Positions 29,998 to 41,961 of a stretch of 64,000 nucleotides of DNA are shown piece by piece. Under the pieces are notes generated by a model. The model was given only the letters and a program-made list of their open reading frames with translations. It had not been told where the DNA came from and did no database searches. Each line of letters begins with the position of its first letter. Position 1 is the first letter of the stretch. Source of the DNA: Ischnura elegans (taxonomy: Eukaryota > Arthropoda > Insecta > Odonata > Coenagrionidae); contig NC_060251.1 in NCBI RefSeq assembly GCF_921293095.1, positions 100,798,566 to 100,862,565 on the forward strand, in the 5' to 3' direction. Made by a program: the position numbers and the translations under genes.

Positions 29998-31356
29998 TGG
30001 CTTTTATTTTGCAATGGTTTGTATCGGAACAAGGAGGAGCTGGCCATTTTACTGCGTGATTTTAATCCAACGTGCATTTGCCTGCAAGAAACACATTTTA
30101 AAGCAACGGACAAGGGTATTTTAAGTGGTTTTAACGTTTTTAGACTTGACGACACGAGTGGCCAACGGGCACACGGTGGTGTTATGATCGCCACTAGGGA
30201 GACCCTTCATGTCTCCCGGGTGGCGCTTAACACGCCTTTTCAGGCGGTAGCGGTAACGCTGCACGGCCCCCAGTCGGTGACTCTATGTAACGTATACCTT
30301 CCAGAGGGGGCACCGGTGACCCTTTTTTACTTAGACGCCCTTATCTGCCAACTTCTCAAACCCTTTATTATAGTAGGTGATTTTAATGCCCATGATACAC
30401 TATGGGGTAGCTCCAGGGCACAGTGCAATCGGAGAGGACGCATTTTATCGCAGTTTTTAACAGTCCTTAACCTGGTTTTATTAAATGACGGAAAAAAACT
30501 AGGTTTAATAGTTTTAACGGCAATTATTCGACTATTGACCTTTGTTTTACTTCGAGCACATTAATAGACAAAGTCCAAATGAATGTTCACGACGATCTAT
30601 GTGGGAGTGATCACTTCCCCATTACTATTAATAGAGAGGAAGATTTTAACCCCAATATTTTACGTCCTAGCAATTGGAGTATCCGGAGAGCCGACTGGGC
30701 TCTTTTTAAAGAATCATTGCATTTTACATTTAACGAAGGCCGCTGTGGTATCCAGAATATTGAATTTTTGACAAACAGTATCGTCGAATGTGCAAATAGT
30801 AGTGTGCCAAGGTCAGGACACGCCCGTTTGAGGCCTGCCGTTCCATGGTGGAACGGCGATTGCGCCAAGGCTATTCAGGCACGCAAGAGAGCGCTAAGAA
30901 TTTTCAATAAATAGGATTATGAGGATTATTATGAGGACTCCTTCCTATCCTTGAAGAGACGCTGCGAATCGCACATACTTTCGTTTGCTGAGAGGGGAAC
31001 TCTGGCGGACTACAATGTCCCATTTTCCCTTTGGGAACTAAAATCAGCAATCGCAGCTTCCCGTGACACGTCTCCAGGGATGGACGAGATCCATAATGCC
31101 TTTCTCCGGAATCTTCCAGAGAGAGCTTTATTGGAAGTTCTCTTATGTTTTAATCAACTTTGGGCAGAAAGAAGCTTTCCAATATCCCTCATAAGCTGTC
31201 TGTGTAAGGTAATGGAAAGAATGGTGAACCGACGACTCGTTCGGTGGCTGGAGCGTCAAAATCTTCTTTCCAATGTCCAATGTGGCTTCCGACGCGGCCG
31301 ATCGACAGTTGACCACCTTGTCAGGACAGAGAACTACATCCAGGAGGCCTTTGTCC
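29998..31356 (+). pseudogene. I-like ORF2 copy B, part 1 (endonuclease and start of RT), broken
   Basis: Compared with copy A: an 11-base deletion between two ATGG repeats at about 30017 removes the Asn-containing QWNCNG motif and shifts the frame at codon 7; a one-base loss near 30495 shifts it again; about 280 bases are missing near 30912, with a short duplication of ATTATGAGG at the joint; and about 85 bases are missing near 31180. The rest matches closely (ENYIQEAFVL at the end). The frame then runs into (AAT)n at 31357, the start of the 5.4-kb insertion. Confidence 0.9.

Positions 31357-31391
<35 letters not shown>
31357..31391. repeat. (AAT)n microsatellite
   Basis: About eleven AAT units at the joint between I-like copy B and the R2/R4-like fragment. 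Confidence 0.95.
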
Positions 31392-31396
31392 CAATG

Positions 31397-32147
31397 ACCT
31401 CAATCAACCATATGTTGATAAAATCTCATCAAACATATGGTTGTCATTGGGTGAACTTTATGGAGAAACCGAAGGGTTCATGCTTGCAATACAAGACCAG
31501 GTTATCCGCACTAAAATTATGCAAAGTACATCCTTGGTGATAAAAGCATAATAGATGACAAATGTAGAAGGTGTTTTCAAGTACCTGAAACAATCCAGCA
31601 CATTATATCTGGCTGTAAGATGCTAGCTAATACGGAATATTTAAGTAGACATAATCAAGTTGCAAAAATTATCCACCAAAAACTGGCCTACCAGCACAAG
31701 TTAATAGATACTAAGACCCCATATTATGTATACCACCCTGAAACAGTGCTTGAAAACGGCGCATTTAAAATCTATTACGATCTGCCTATTCAAACAGATA
31801 AAACTATAGTTAATAATAGACCAGATATAGTGTTGATTGACAAGAAATATAGAACTTGCTACATAGTTGATATTGCTGTGCCACTGTCGCATAACATCGA
31901 AAAGACAATTACAGGAAAAATTAACAAGTACCAAGAATTGGCAATAGAAATAAAAAGAATATGGAATATGGAACAGGTTTATATAGCTCCAATTGTCATC
32001 TCAGCTACCGGTATCATTCCAAAACATATACAAAATAGTTTCAAAATACTCAACCTCCATCCAAATACATACATCAAACTGCAAAAGGCTGTAATAATTT
32101 CAACCTGTCATATCACGAGAAAATTTCTCAACCCAATTCAACAGTAA
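31397..32147 (+). pseudogene. R2/R4-like retrotransposon C-terminus with restriction-like endonuclease
   Basis: Frames 31397-31551 and 31620-32147, one frameshift apart, give the C-terminal part of an endonuclease-tailed retrotransposon. Visible are IWLSLGELYGETEGFMLAIQ, the knuckle CRRCFQVPETIQHIISGC, HNQVAKIIHQKLAYQHKLI and the endonuclease core NRPDIVLIDKKYRTCYIVDI, where a PD...(D/E)xK-type arrangement is expected. The end ISATGIIPKHIQNSF is also typical. The stop at 32147 is followed by a short 3' UTR and another AAT run at 32218-32235. It is 5' truncated and same-family as 27534-28001. Confidence 0.8.
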
Positions 32148-33892
32148 AGAGTTACCTTGGTGAGAACCCGTGCTCTTAACACTAAAGCTACTCAGTGAAA
32201 ACTGATGAAAATTAAAGAATAATAATAATAATAATATTTATTATACGGACAAATGTCCTTTTACAAAAAATTACCATAGAAATTGTTACATTGAAATAAA
32301 ATACAAATGAAAGTAAAGTTACACATTTTGGCGAACAAATTTTTTGAATGCATTTTGGGATAAATGAAAAATATCTGATGAGTTACAATATTTGTTAAAA
32401 TCCCTCATTATCTGAAAAACTGGTAGGAGAAACATGTAATTGGTTCTCAAATGCGGAATATGAAAAAGGAAGTGACATCTGGAGTGAACTGATGGAACCC
32501 GTAGGTTAATTAATGATAAAAGATAAGAACACTTAATGTGATTATTAAGCAATGAGTGTAAAAATATTAGTCCTATTTGTTTTCTACGTGCAGAAAGGGT
32601 GTGGATATTGAGTACTTTCAAAATATTGTCATATTCACCACTTTCCCTTACCATTCCGGCCTTAAAGGCCACAAATCTAAGAAATTTATTTTGAACCTTC
32701 TCTAGGCCTAACTCATATTTATGATAGAATGGAAACCAAATCATAGAGCAATATTCCAGAATCGGTGTAACTAGGGTGATGTTAAGGAGTCTAATACAAG
32801 CCATATTATTAAAGTCTCTGGAATTGCGAAAAATGAAGCCGAGAGTTTTGTAAGCTTTTGTAATTGTAACTTCAATGTGGCTGTTAAAAGTTAAATCAGA
32901 GTCAAATATTACTCCCAGGTCAAGTTTCTGGTTCACTCTAACAAGGTCTTGTCCAGACATAGAGTAATCGACAAGAACCGGAATCTTAGATTTACAAAAG
33001 GTTAGTACATTACATTTACTAATATTTAAATGCAAGGCATTCATTTTACACCATTCGGAAATATTTGTCAGACATCTTTGAAGTACAAGAGCATCTGCAT
33101 AAGAGTCTATAGTGTGAAACAACTTTATGTCATCAGCATACATAAGATAATTAACAGGTTTAATTACAGTTCCAATATCATTAATAAAAATTAGAAATAG
33201 AATTGGTCCTAAATGTGACCCCTGGGGGACACCAGATACAGCTTTGAAGGAAAAAGAAGTGACGCCATTGATTTTTACCATTAGTTTTCTGTTTGCCAAG
33301 TAACTGCTAAACCAGGATAGTAAGTTTCCACTTATGCCATAAGCATTTAGCTTTGCTAGAAGTATTGAGTGGCATACCTTGTCAAAAGCTTTGGTAAAAT
33401 CACAATAAATAGTGTCTACTTGATGGTGTTCATACGCTGAGGCAGTGACAAAGTGCTGAAAAGTTAGTAGGTTGGTGACGGTAGATAAACCACTCCTAAA
33501 CCCATGTTGCTCTTCGACAAGAATATTTTCAGTAAGTGGGGTGAGTCTATTTGTCACTAAACTTTCAAGCACCTTTGCAAAAACAGATTGGATAACAATA
33601 GGTCTGTAGTTACTCACTTCGTTTTTATTGCCACTCTTGTGCACAGGAATTATGTAAGAGGTTTTTAGGAAATCAGGAAAAATGCCATTCTGTAAGGATT
33701 TGTTGAAAATTATGTAAAGGGGGAACACTAAGGCTTCACAACAGTTTTTGATAAGCAGTGGAGGTAAGTTGTCAGGACCAGAACTCTTTGATACATCTAG
33801 TTTTCTCAATATGTATAGAATTTCATCGACAGTGACATTCACAGTGGAAATATTAATATTATGACTAAAATTAAACTCGGGAGGGGAATTAC

Positions 33893-34664
33893 TTTGGTAA
33901 AATCACAATAAATAGTGTCTACTTGATGGTGTTCATACGCTGAGGCAGTGACAAAGTGCTGAAAAGTTAGTAGGTTGGTGACGGTAGATAAACCACTCCT
34001 AAACCCGCCAACATTTCAACATTTCCCTCTAAGGCTGCTACCGTCTGGGCTGAAACGTCGAGGGTGTTATACGTGGCGTTCCACCAGGCCCTATACCTTG
34101 CTCTTACCCCCCACCCGATCTTCACATCTTCTTTTCCGGGGGCGAACCTATTTCGCCAACCGGCCTCTTGCCAGGGGACAAGGAATGCTGTGTCTTCCAA
34201 TACGTAGGCTATCCCCCCACCTTGTGTTCTCTGAGGGAACTCACACCATACCGCCCCTCTCGGTGCCTGCCACCAGTTGACTCTCATCAGGTCTTTCTCC
34301 ATGGAGACGTTGTCGCAAACCACCCCTGTTGTGGACCCGTAAAGCCCCACTCTCCAGGAATAGTTGCTACTGAAAAAGCCATATCCTCCTGCCCACTTGG
34401 TCGTACTATCCGGGAGGACTGAGAGAGGATCAATGCTCTGTGGGGCGTTCCACAGGCCTGGATGGGTCCGGATCCCTGTGAAAGTGGGTCGGATGATGCA
34501 GTGCCTGTTCACCTCCCACGGCCAATTCCTCGCAGGGAAGCTGGCGCCCTCCCCTAAAACGCCCCCCACCATCTCCATTAGACTTGATCCCTCGACGGCA
34601 CCAGCACCCCCATGCCACCGCCGTTGCACCCAAGCTGTCTCGACATTCTCAAAAGAGCCCGGGG
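33893..34664. repeat. 770-bp block inserted in the CR1-like ORF2: templated duplication plus foreign DNA
   Basis: The first part, 33893-34002, repeats 33396-33505 of the same element almost exactly and in the same direction. The rest, 34003-34660, is clearly more GC-rich than the element. Protein frames show the joint: ...FSEVY on one side and QSNSPPEF on the other belong together. No target duplication or terminal repeats are seen. Confidence 0.8.
34003..34629 (-). pseudogene. Fragment of an unrecognised Trp/Cys-containing protein, about 208 aa
   Basis: A minus-strand frame crosses the whole GC-rich part of the block. It is rich in tryptophan (VNWWQAPRGAVWCEF, YRAWWNATYNTLD) and has three N-glycosylation-type sites (NYS, NVS, NAT), as in a secreted or envelope ectodomain. 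Both ends are cut: the start lies at the joint and the last codons come from the duplicated CR1 sequence. I do not recognise the family. An endogenised viral surface-protein fragment is one possibility, a captured host gene another. Confidence 0.35.
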
Positions 34665-35946
34665 TGAGTAGACCTCAGAAAAGTACTTTGCGAATAGATT
34701 TGCGATATCACCATGATTATCACACTTAATGCTATTGTAGGACATTGTTGATGGGATGTTTTTTGTATTTCGGCGATTATTTACATGCGACCAGAAATGT
34801 TTAGTATTCACTAATATATTATCCTGCACAGTGTTTAAATAGGAAACATAATTGGATTTTGAAAGAATTTTACATTTTTTACGAATATCTGAGAACTTTT
34901 GGTAATCTACAAGGTTCCCAGAGGCTTTATAAATTCTGTGAAGGATTTTCTTTTGATAGATTAATTGCTTTAGGGTCGGTGTAAACCATTTGGGATAACT
35001 ACTGTTACAACATAATATGACAGGAGTAAATAATTCTATAGCTTGATACATTATTGAATAAAAGGAGTTCACTGCCTCATTACAATCTGATTTACATAAT
35101 ACCATAGGCCAGTTTACTTCATTGAGGTAGTTATTTAAGCCAAGGAAGTCACAGTTTTTATAGTCAAGAATAAGCTCATTTTTTTTACTATGTCTACTTT
35201 CTTTGGTACAATCATCACAAGTTCAATGGGCGGATGATGAGAATCACATCTTGTTAAAGGGTCATCAACCATAACACATGAAACATTAGCCGAATTAGAA
35301 AATACAAGGTCAAGTAATCTGTCGTATTTATTTTTTATAGTATTAATTTGTGCTAGACCCAGGAAAGAAAAGTTGTCAACAATAATTTTTAATTTTGGTG
35401 GAAATTCACAATTAATGGGAACTACCTCGTTTTCAAATGGAATATTACAATCTATAAAAGGTAAATTGTAGTCTCCCAATATTAAAATTTCATCAAATTC
35501 TTTAGTTAGAATGTTTTCCACAACAATGCAATGACTATCATAAAATTCAGCTGGAGAATTAGGTGGAAAATATACAGATCCGAATAAAAATTTTAAACCA
35601 GCAGAAGAAATACTGACAAACACATGTTCTACATTATAGTCTGACAAAATTAGTTCATGACAATTAAGCGAAGATTTTACTGCAATTAAAACGCCGCCAC
35701 CACGTCTTTTACTTGAATGTGTGGAGTCGCGATCTCTTCTAAATACGTTATAGTTTGGCCAATTGAGTTCAGATGTTAACACGTCACTCGTTAACCAGGT
35801 TTCGGTTAGCACTAAAACATCATAATTGGAAATACTTACGGCTAAGCTGAGTTCCGTAAGTTTTGTTTTGATACCCCTGACATTTTGGTAATAAATTGAG
35901 AGATGAGAGTTAAGCCGGGAATTATTTTGAACATTAATCTCACCTC

Positions 35947-36746
35947 TCACAGAACCCTGTTTTTTGGCACGATCTTAGGCATACCCTTGATATATTTAAT
36001 CGTGAGATCTTGTTCGCCAGCTTCCGATCTAATTCTCAGCTCACTTCTCAGGGTTCGGAGGTAGTTTCTTTCCAATAGAGTCCGATCTCGGGAGCAGGAT
36101 AATGGACGGATGAAATCATTTCCAGCGGATTTGAGGGAGTTGAAATTCTTGAAGAATTCAAGGACTTCCTCCTCATACGATAGCGTGATCTTAAGCGGTC
36201 TCATTTTGTTTGACACATTTCTTCCGAGACGAGTGCTACGGAAATCAAGGTTTGACGAGATATTCGGCAGCACAGTATTTATCAGTCGTTTTGTGATTTC
36301 CGAATCATGGGTCGCATTATCTCCAACCATTTTCTCCGGGACACCATAAACAATTATGTTTTTGCACCTTCGGTTACGTTCATTTACCTCATGAATTACG
36401 GAATTCATTGCATCACAGTCCAATGTATTGGATGATGCAGCCGAACCATTCTTCATTGATTCGATTTCTTTTTTTAGTTCCAGTATAATTTGTTTCAACT
36501 CACTGATTACTTGTCCATAGGAGCTGCAGTCACAGTTACCATGAAACACTTCATTGTTTACTTGTTTCGGATTGCACTGACTACAGAACCACTCGATATC
36601 GGGCTCAGCAACAATCATTTTGAAAATATTGTCCTTTAGATTGGAATACTTTTTGTGATAGGCATTATCACATTTGCTACACACTATGTGCGAATTTTTT
36701 AAATCAATGTGCTTCACACAAGCCGGACATTTCACCTTGTCGGCCA
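35947..36746 (-). CDS. CR1/Jockey-like ORF1 with PHD finger
   Basis: About 266 aa from the ATG of MADKVKCPACVKHIDL. A PHD-type zinc finger lies at the N-terminus: CPAC, then CSKCDNAYH, then EWFCSQC. A coiled-coil segment follows (ISELKQIILELKKEIESM), then a region with IIVYGVPEK and a basic RPLKITL stretch that resembles the RRM-like part of such ORF1 proteins. Its stop overlaps the ORF2 start by one base. It probably binds element RNA. No break is seen. Confidence 0.8.
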
Positions 36747-36760
36747 TCTTGAAAATGTCT

Positions 36761-37866
36761 GCACGTTGTTGGCATTTTCTTTGATCTAGAGAAGGCTTAT
36801 GAACGGGTCTGGCGCCGAAAAATTCTCTTGACGCTGCACAAATGGGGATTAAGATTAGGTCTGCCAATATTTATTGAAAAAAGTTTTAAAGAACCGAACC
36901 TTTAAGGTCAGAATAGGCCGAGACGTATCGCAATATTATACCCTGGAAAATGGGGTACCACAGGGCTCCGTATTGAGCGTGACACTTTTTGCGATAGCCG
37001 TCAATGACGTGGCGGATTGTGTCAAAGCCCCAACGATGAGCTCGCTGTTTGTGGATGACCTGGCAATCTTTTGCCGGTCGTCCAAACTTGTATGGGTAGC
37101 CAGACAACTACAGTTAGCATTAAATAACCTAGGCAACTGGTCGCGGATAAATGGTTTTAAATTTTCTGCGGAAAAGACCAAATGTGTGCATTTTCACCGG
37201 AAGAGAGGTTACTTTCCCCTCCAGTTTTAAAACTGGATGGCAGACCCCTTCCGTACGTGGAGTCGGTTCCTAGGTATGACCCTCGACCACCGATTAAATT
37301 GGCGGGAACACATTCAGTTTTTAAGAAATAATTGTCTTAGGACCCTAAATATTTTAAAGTTTTTAACCCACTCCTCATGGGGCGCCGACCGCAGCATGAT
37401 GCTTTTACTATATCGCGCACTTGTTCGGTCCAAGCTGGACTATGGGAGTTTTATTTTATTCGTTTTATTTATTTTACTCGTCTGGCCGCGAGTCAATTTT
37501 AAGAACCTTGACGACGCTGCACAACACAGGATTGCGGCTCTCAACTGGTGCCTTCCGCACCAGCCCGGTGCTCAGCATTTATGCAGACGCTGGAGAGCCG
37601 CCTTTGCAGAGCCGAAGAAACATCCTGATGTTGAACTACGCGGTGAAAATCCTAGCCTCAAGAGGTCACCCGTGTTTTAACATTGTTTTTAATCCAAAGT
37701 TTTTAAGAATTTTTATTATAAGAACGAGAGCCACTAAGCCACTATGTATACGATTGAAAGAGTTCATCGATGCATCCGGAATACAACTCCCAGATGTAGC
37801 TCCAATCGTTTACCCCGACATCCCACCATCGATAATTCGATATCCCAAAATTTATGATGGTTTTAA
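36761..37866 (+). pseudogene. I-like ORF2 copy B, part 2 (RT core and thumb)
   Basis: Continues copy B after the CR1-like insertion. It has FFDLEKAYERVW-like sequence, VPQGSVLSVTLFAIAV and the intact catalytic SLFVDDLAIF. A base is lost near 37227 and five bases near 37265, and an extra 18-base T-rich stretch occurs near 37455, all against copy A. It ends at the TTAA (37863-37866) used by the piggyBac element. Confidence 0.9.
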
Positions 37867-40800
37867 CCCGGCAGTGGTCGCGTGGGGTGTCCCAGACACC
37901 CCAGTCTTATATAAGCGCTATTTTTTCATGCAATTGTGACTGCAATGACCTGTAACCTCCTCTAGCTGATTTTTTTAAGCTTTCTGAGGGTACATGTAAA
38001 AGATAATTATAAAATCAATGCAAGTTTTTAAGAAAAATTACTTTTGTCAAAGCTCTGCAGAGTGGGGTGCGCCAGACACCCCACGCGACTGTTCTCGTTA
38101 CGGTTTGCCGCCGAATGTTTTTCATCCATTTTCATCACATTTGATAGCTACTTTTCTGAAACTGGCCATTCAAGTTGTCTTTTACGTTTACATTAATAAA
38201 TATTTATTTATTGGTATATTTTTTGCCTAAATTTATGTAAACAAATAGAAAGTTAGTATTTTTTTATAATATTACAGTGATTTTTCTCGAAGTGAGCCAC
38301 GAAAAATCGATCATGTAATACTTTTAGCACGTTCATTCAGTACACTATGGATTCCTGCAGTCTTTCTAAAAAAGGAAAAAGCTAATATACTTTGACTTTT
38401 GACTGAAATTTTGGATGAGGATTTATTTGTTTCTGACGTCAACTTTTGTAGAAAATGCGATTTCTTAGAAGTGATTTTTTGAAGACTTCGTTCAATTACG
38501 TTAGTGCAGTAGTTATTCAAAAAAAGTCGTTATTTACATGTTTCTGTGAATTTACCAGTGAAGGTTGGCTTTATAATACTTACATTCATCGATTTCAATT
38601 CATACTAGATGTCAGCTACCTCTAGAGTAAAAGAATGAGTCTTTGCCTTTTCAATGAATCTTTGAGGGAAGAAGATTGATTCTGATGAAAAAGAAGATGG
38701 GTGTCATGTAGCTGCGCATGACACTTACACTGAACAACAGTGCAGAGATGATTAACTTTTGTAAAAGGGAAGGGAGCTTATGTACGTTGGGAAGTATGGA
38801 GTTGAAACGTGTAATACGCAGGGATCAAGACCAAACATAAGAACATAAAATTGTAGCAGTGTTACTGAGAGGAGTGGACTTATTAGAAAAATAAATTGGA
38901 TTCAAAACTCGAATGGTTTGTTTTCGTATGATGTTCATTGAAAGAATGGTAGAGAAAATTGTGAATTGCACTAATATTCAGGTAGAGAAAGTCACTGAAA
39001 ATAATTCTCGTAAAAGAGATAGTGAAACAGACAGGAAAGAATTAGTGTTCCTGAATAGTATTTTACTTTTAGCCAGGGCAAATAAAACTGAGTAACAGAA
39101 TTTTTTATAGTTTTGGAACCACAATGGATTAGGAGTGGAAATATGTTATTCCTCCATGAGCCATAACATATTTCTCTTTTCCCCTTTATCTTTTCGTTTC
39201 CACAACGTGACTGCTAAAGTAGAGAAAATGAAAAGTGGAAAATTAGCACAAAGTACAGATGTATTTGAGATGTTTGCTCGCAATACACGGCAACATTATA
39301 GAATTGGGCCATGAGAAAAAGCTGATGAGCAATTGATTCCTTTTCAAAGAAGATGTTCATATAGGCAATATTTACCTTCCAACCCCGCAAAATATAGCAT
39401 CAAAAGTTTTGCATTGGCAAATTCGATTGTATTTGAAGATGTACCTACTCAGAGTGGCAACCAGAGGGTCCATTTTTTTTAGTTAACGGTCCAAAAGAGG
39501 AGTTAAAGCGAATGTTTTCTTTTGTAAACAGAAACGGGAGGAACATAGTTTGAACTACTGATTCAATAATATTCCGCAAGTACATGAAATTCTAAGCAAT
39601 AATTTGACGGTTGCGGGAACAGTGCGCAAAAAATAAAAGAGATTTAGCACTGAAAGTCGTATAAGTAAAAGAAAGAAGATAATAGCAGCTTATTTTGGTT
39701 TAGGAAGAAAAAAGCTCTAGTTTCCTGCGTCGTAAAATGGTCAAAGAATGTAATTCTTTCGCCAACAATTCACACAGCTATATCTATCAATGAATCCAAG
39801 ACGAACAGATAATAAAAGAAAACCGGAAATATTGACCTTTTATAACTGCACTGAAGGAGGTGTAGCCACATTAGACAAAATAGGCAGCACCTATCATACA
39901 AGCAGAAACATCAGGAGATGGTCCATGGCCATTTTCTTTCATTTGCCAAACACTGCTGACATCAGTGCATTTGTTATACGTAGGTATTCTAATTCACTAT
40001 TACATTGCAAAGAAGTTTTCTTCGTGAGATAACTCGATCGTTAACTTTTCCATACAGTAAAATTAGATCGATATTGAACACGATCTCTAGAGACTTGAAA
40101 AATAGAGGAATATGCGTAAAATGAGCCTGAGAAAAGGATGTGGAGAAAAATAGAAAAAAGTAGGAAGATGTGTTTTTTTCCCCACAGATATAAAAACAAA
40201 AATATACTGTAAACTGTGTTAGAAACTAATGTGCGGTACACATTTGCTGAAATTTTTGAGAAGTGATTAGAAGCAAATAAATAGTTTACATGATTTATTT
40301 TCTGCATTCTTTAGATTCAATAAAACTTTTCAATAGCGTGAAACTGAACTTCTATTGAGGACTACATATTTGTTAGTTTACCTTTCCAATGCTGTATATA
40401 ATTTGTAACAGGAGTATTTCAATAGTTATAAGTGACCGTAATATCATCTTACATTTTTCCTCAAGAATACATTTTTGGAAATCGATTCAATATCGATTAG
40501 TAAATTAATTTAGTACAATTATTAGTATTTACGTAAGGCAAATAGAGGTCGACGCTGAAAATATGATGAGATACAGTGATTGATGTTTATAAAAGTATAT
40601 GCCATGTATTTATATCTCAACATTTCAACTGTGTCCTTTGGCTGAAACAAAAAAAATTGGCAATTTTTTCGGAGGAACTGGGACTGCCTACTGGAAAATA
40701 GGGTAGGTATTCAAAAATATTTTCTTAAAAAAATAAAAGTTGAATTATGGTTTGAAATATATAGTATAGCCATTCCTAAATAAACAAAGGATACGTCGAG

Positions 40801-40918
40801 ATGTGAAATTTTTAAATGATATATACTATTTGAAAGAAATTGAAGAAAATCTTTTGGGGTGTCAGAGACACCCCACGCGACCGTTTATGTTCGGAAAATG
40901 GGCGCGACTACCGCCGGG
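37867..40918 (+). mobile_element. piggyBac-type element, decayed
   Basis: TTAA duplications at 37863-37866 and 40919-40922 flank a 3052-bp element that begins CCCGGCAGTGGTCGCG and ends with its imperfect inverse CGCGACTACCGCCGGG. Removing it restores the I-like reading PKIYD-F-KGLQKEYST. Subterminal palindromes TGGGGTGTC-NNN-GACACCCCA occur at 37883-37903, 38063-38083 (one change) and 40855-40875. Confidence 0.9.
38600..40032 (+). pseudogene. piggyBac transposase pseudogene
   Basis: Scattered plus-strand frames show the family order: FARNTRQHYRIGP near 39270-39315, then after a stop ADEQLIPFQRRCSYRQY and NPAKYSIKSFALANS (39320-39430), and the C-terminal piece KRKPEILTFYNCTEGGV at 39790-40032. 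The first catalytic Asp is kept in ADEQ; the third is lost, as GGVATLD replaces GGVDxLD. Many stops make it inactive. It differs strongly from the intact piggyBac at 5-7 kb. Confidence 0.8.
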
Positions 40919-40922
40919 TTAA

Positions 40923-41952
40923 AGGACTCCAGAAAGAATACTCCACTACCTCAGAGTATCAGTGTCATTTTAATGAATTCTTCAGTCGCCATAAGGGCAG
41001 TCGACTCGTGTATACAGACGGATCCAAGTCGGAAGCCGCCTGTGCCTGCGCAGTGTCCTCGGCATACCACGGCATCATGCAGACGAGACTCAACCCGTTG
41101 TGTAGCATATACACAGCGGAGCTTATCGCCATTAAGAAGGCCGTGGGGATAGTCGCCGACGATTGCAACCCTACCACCGTCATATGCACCGATTCAAAGA
41201 GCTCGCTACAATCTATCGCCACTATCTTCCCGACGCACCCTATTGTGCAAGACATTCAAATCGCCCTATATAATATCTGTAAACGAGGACGCAAAGTGTC
41301 GTTCCTATGGGTTCCCGGGCACATGCGAATAACAGGAAATGAAAAAGCGGATGCAGCTGCAAAGGCGGCACTCACGCTGCCGGCGCTTGCTTCGGCTACT
41401 GTAACTTATCAAGGCTTACTCCACTGCCGTAGAACTATTCTGCGCATGGCAGTCTGTGAGGTATGGACGAATGTAACGAATAACAAACTAAGAATGATCA
41501 AACCGGTTACGTCAATGTGGCCCTCTTCTGTTGGGAGGAATCGTAGGGAGGAAGTCATCATTACTAGAATGAGAATCGGTCATTGCGCCCTGACACATTC
41601 CCATCTCTTCACCGAAGAGAAGATCCCACCTCGATGTGGCTATTGTGGCTGTCCCCTGACTATGAGACACCTCTTGACGGAGTGTGATGAGCATCATATT
41701 ACGCGAGACCGGACAGGCGTCAGGGACAACCTAGAATGTATTCTGGGCGATGACCCTGGCAGCCTATGCCGCGTCATAGAATTCGTTAAGAAAACTGGTC
41801 TTGTGAATTCGATTTGATTAGCTCGAAGTTTACATCAATATTGTCAACAGTGCCGCACTAAACTGAAATTACAGTATATGCTTATGTCGCAATTTGATTG
41901 AGCGTGGTGCTAATGACCTTAGCTGTCGACGCACCCGTGACCCCAAACCTAC
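40923..41952 (+). pseudogene. I-like ORF2 copy B, part 3 (RNase H and tail) with 3' UTR
   Basis: Continues the frame after piggyBac to a stop at 41817. RNase H motifs are YTDGSKSE, YTAELIAIKKAV, CTDSKSSLQ and GNEKADAAAK. GHMRI replaces GHMGI of copy A, and the stretch after TVTYQG is scrambled relative to A. The CCHC group CGYCGCPLTMRHLLTEC is kept. The 3' motif is at 41906-41935. Element C begins directly at the tail. Confidence 0.9.
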
Positions 41953-41961
41953 TACAAAATA

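Larger units (their letters stand above)
28144..31356 (+). mobile_element. I-like copy B, first segment (5' UTR, ORF1, start of ORF2)
   Basis: Near-identical to copy A from its 5' end to position 25217 of A. It is separated from its second segment (36761-37866) by a 5.4-kb insertion and from the third (40923-41950) by a piggyBac element. ORF1 is intact but ORF2 has several lesions. Confidence 0.9.
32319..35950 (-). pseudogene. CR1/Jockey-like ORF2 (endonuclease, RT), interrupted
   Basis: The endonuclease is at 35950-35135 (YYQNVRGIKTKLTE, VLVLTETWL, RGGGVLIAVKSS, ILGDYNLP). After a frameshift near 35130 the linker runs from 35105 to about 34665 (YPKWFTPTLKQLI, FAKYFSEVY). A 770-bp block then interrupts it, and the RT resumes at about 33892 (LDVSKSSGPDNLPPLLIK, NYRPIVIQSVFAKVL, HGFRSGLSTVTN, CDFTKAFDKV, SGVPQGSHLGPILF, catalytic YLMYADDIKLF) to the stop at 32319. 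Without the block ORF2 would be about 950 aa, usual for the group. No RNase H is present. Confidence 0.88.
32214..36760 (-). mobile_element. CR1/Jockey-like non-LTR retrotransposon inserted in I-like copy B
   Basis: On the minus strand the element runs from about 36760 to an AAT/ATT tail at 32218-32235. It has ORF1 with a PHD finger and ORF2 with endonuclease and RT but no RNase H. The 3' UTR holds a small hairpin GGACATTTGTCC. It interrupts copy B between GCCTTTGTCCTT (ending 31356) and GCACGTTGTTGG (starting 36761), with about five bases of B lost. A foreign 770-bp block lies within ORF2. Confidence 0.85.

Noticed and set aside
31143..31403. ORFs encoding poly-Asn/poly-Ile tails
   Set aside because: They are translations of the AAT microsatellite at the insertion joint.
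33967..34629. Reading the Trp-rich 220-aa frame as a full gene
   Set aside because: Its last codons are copied CR1 sequence and its start is at the joint; it can only be a fragment.
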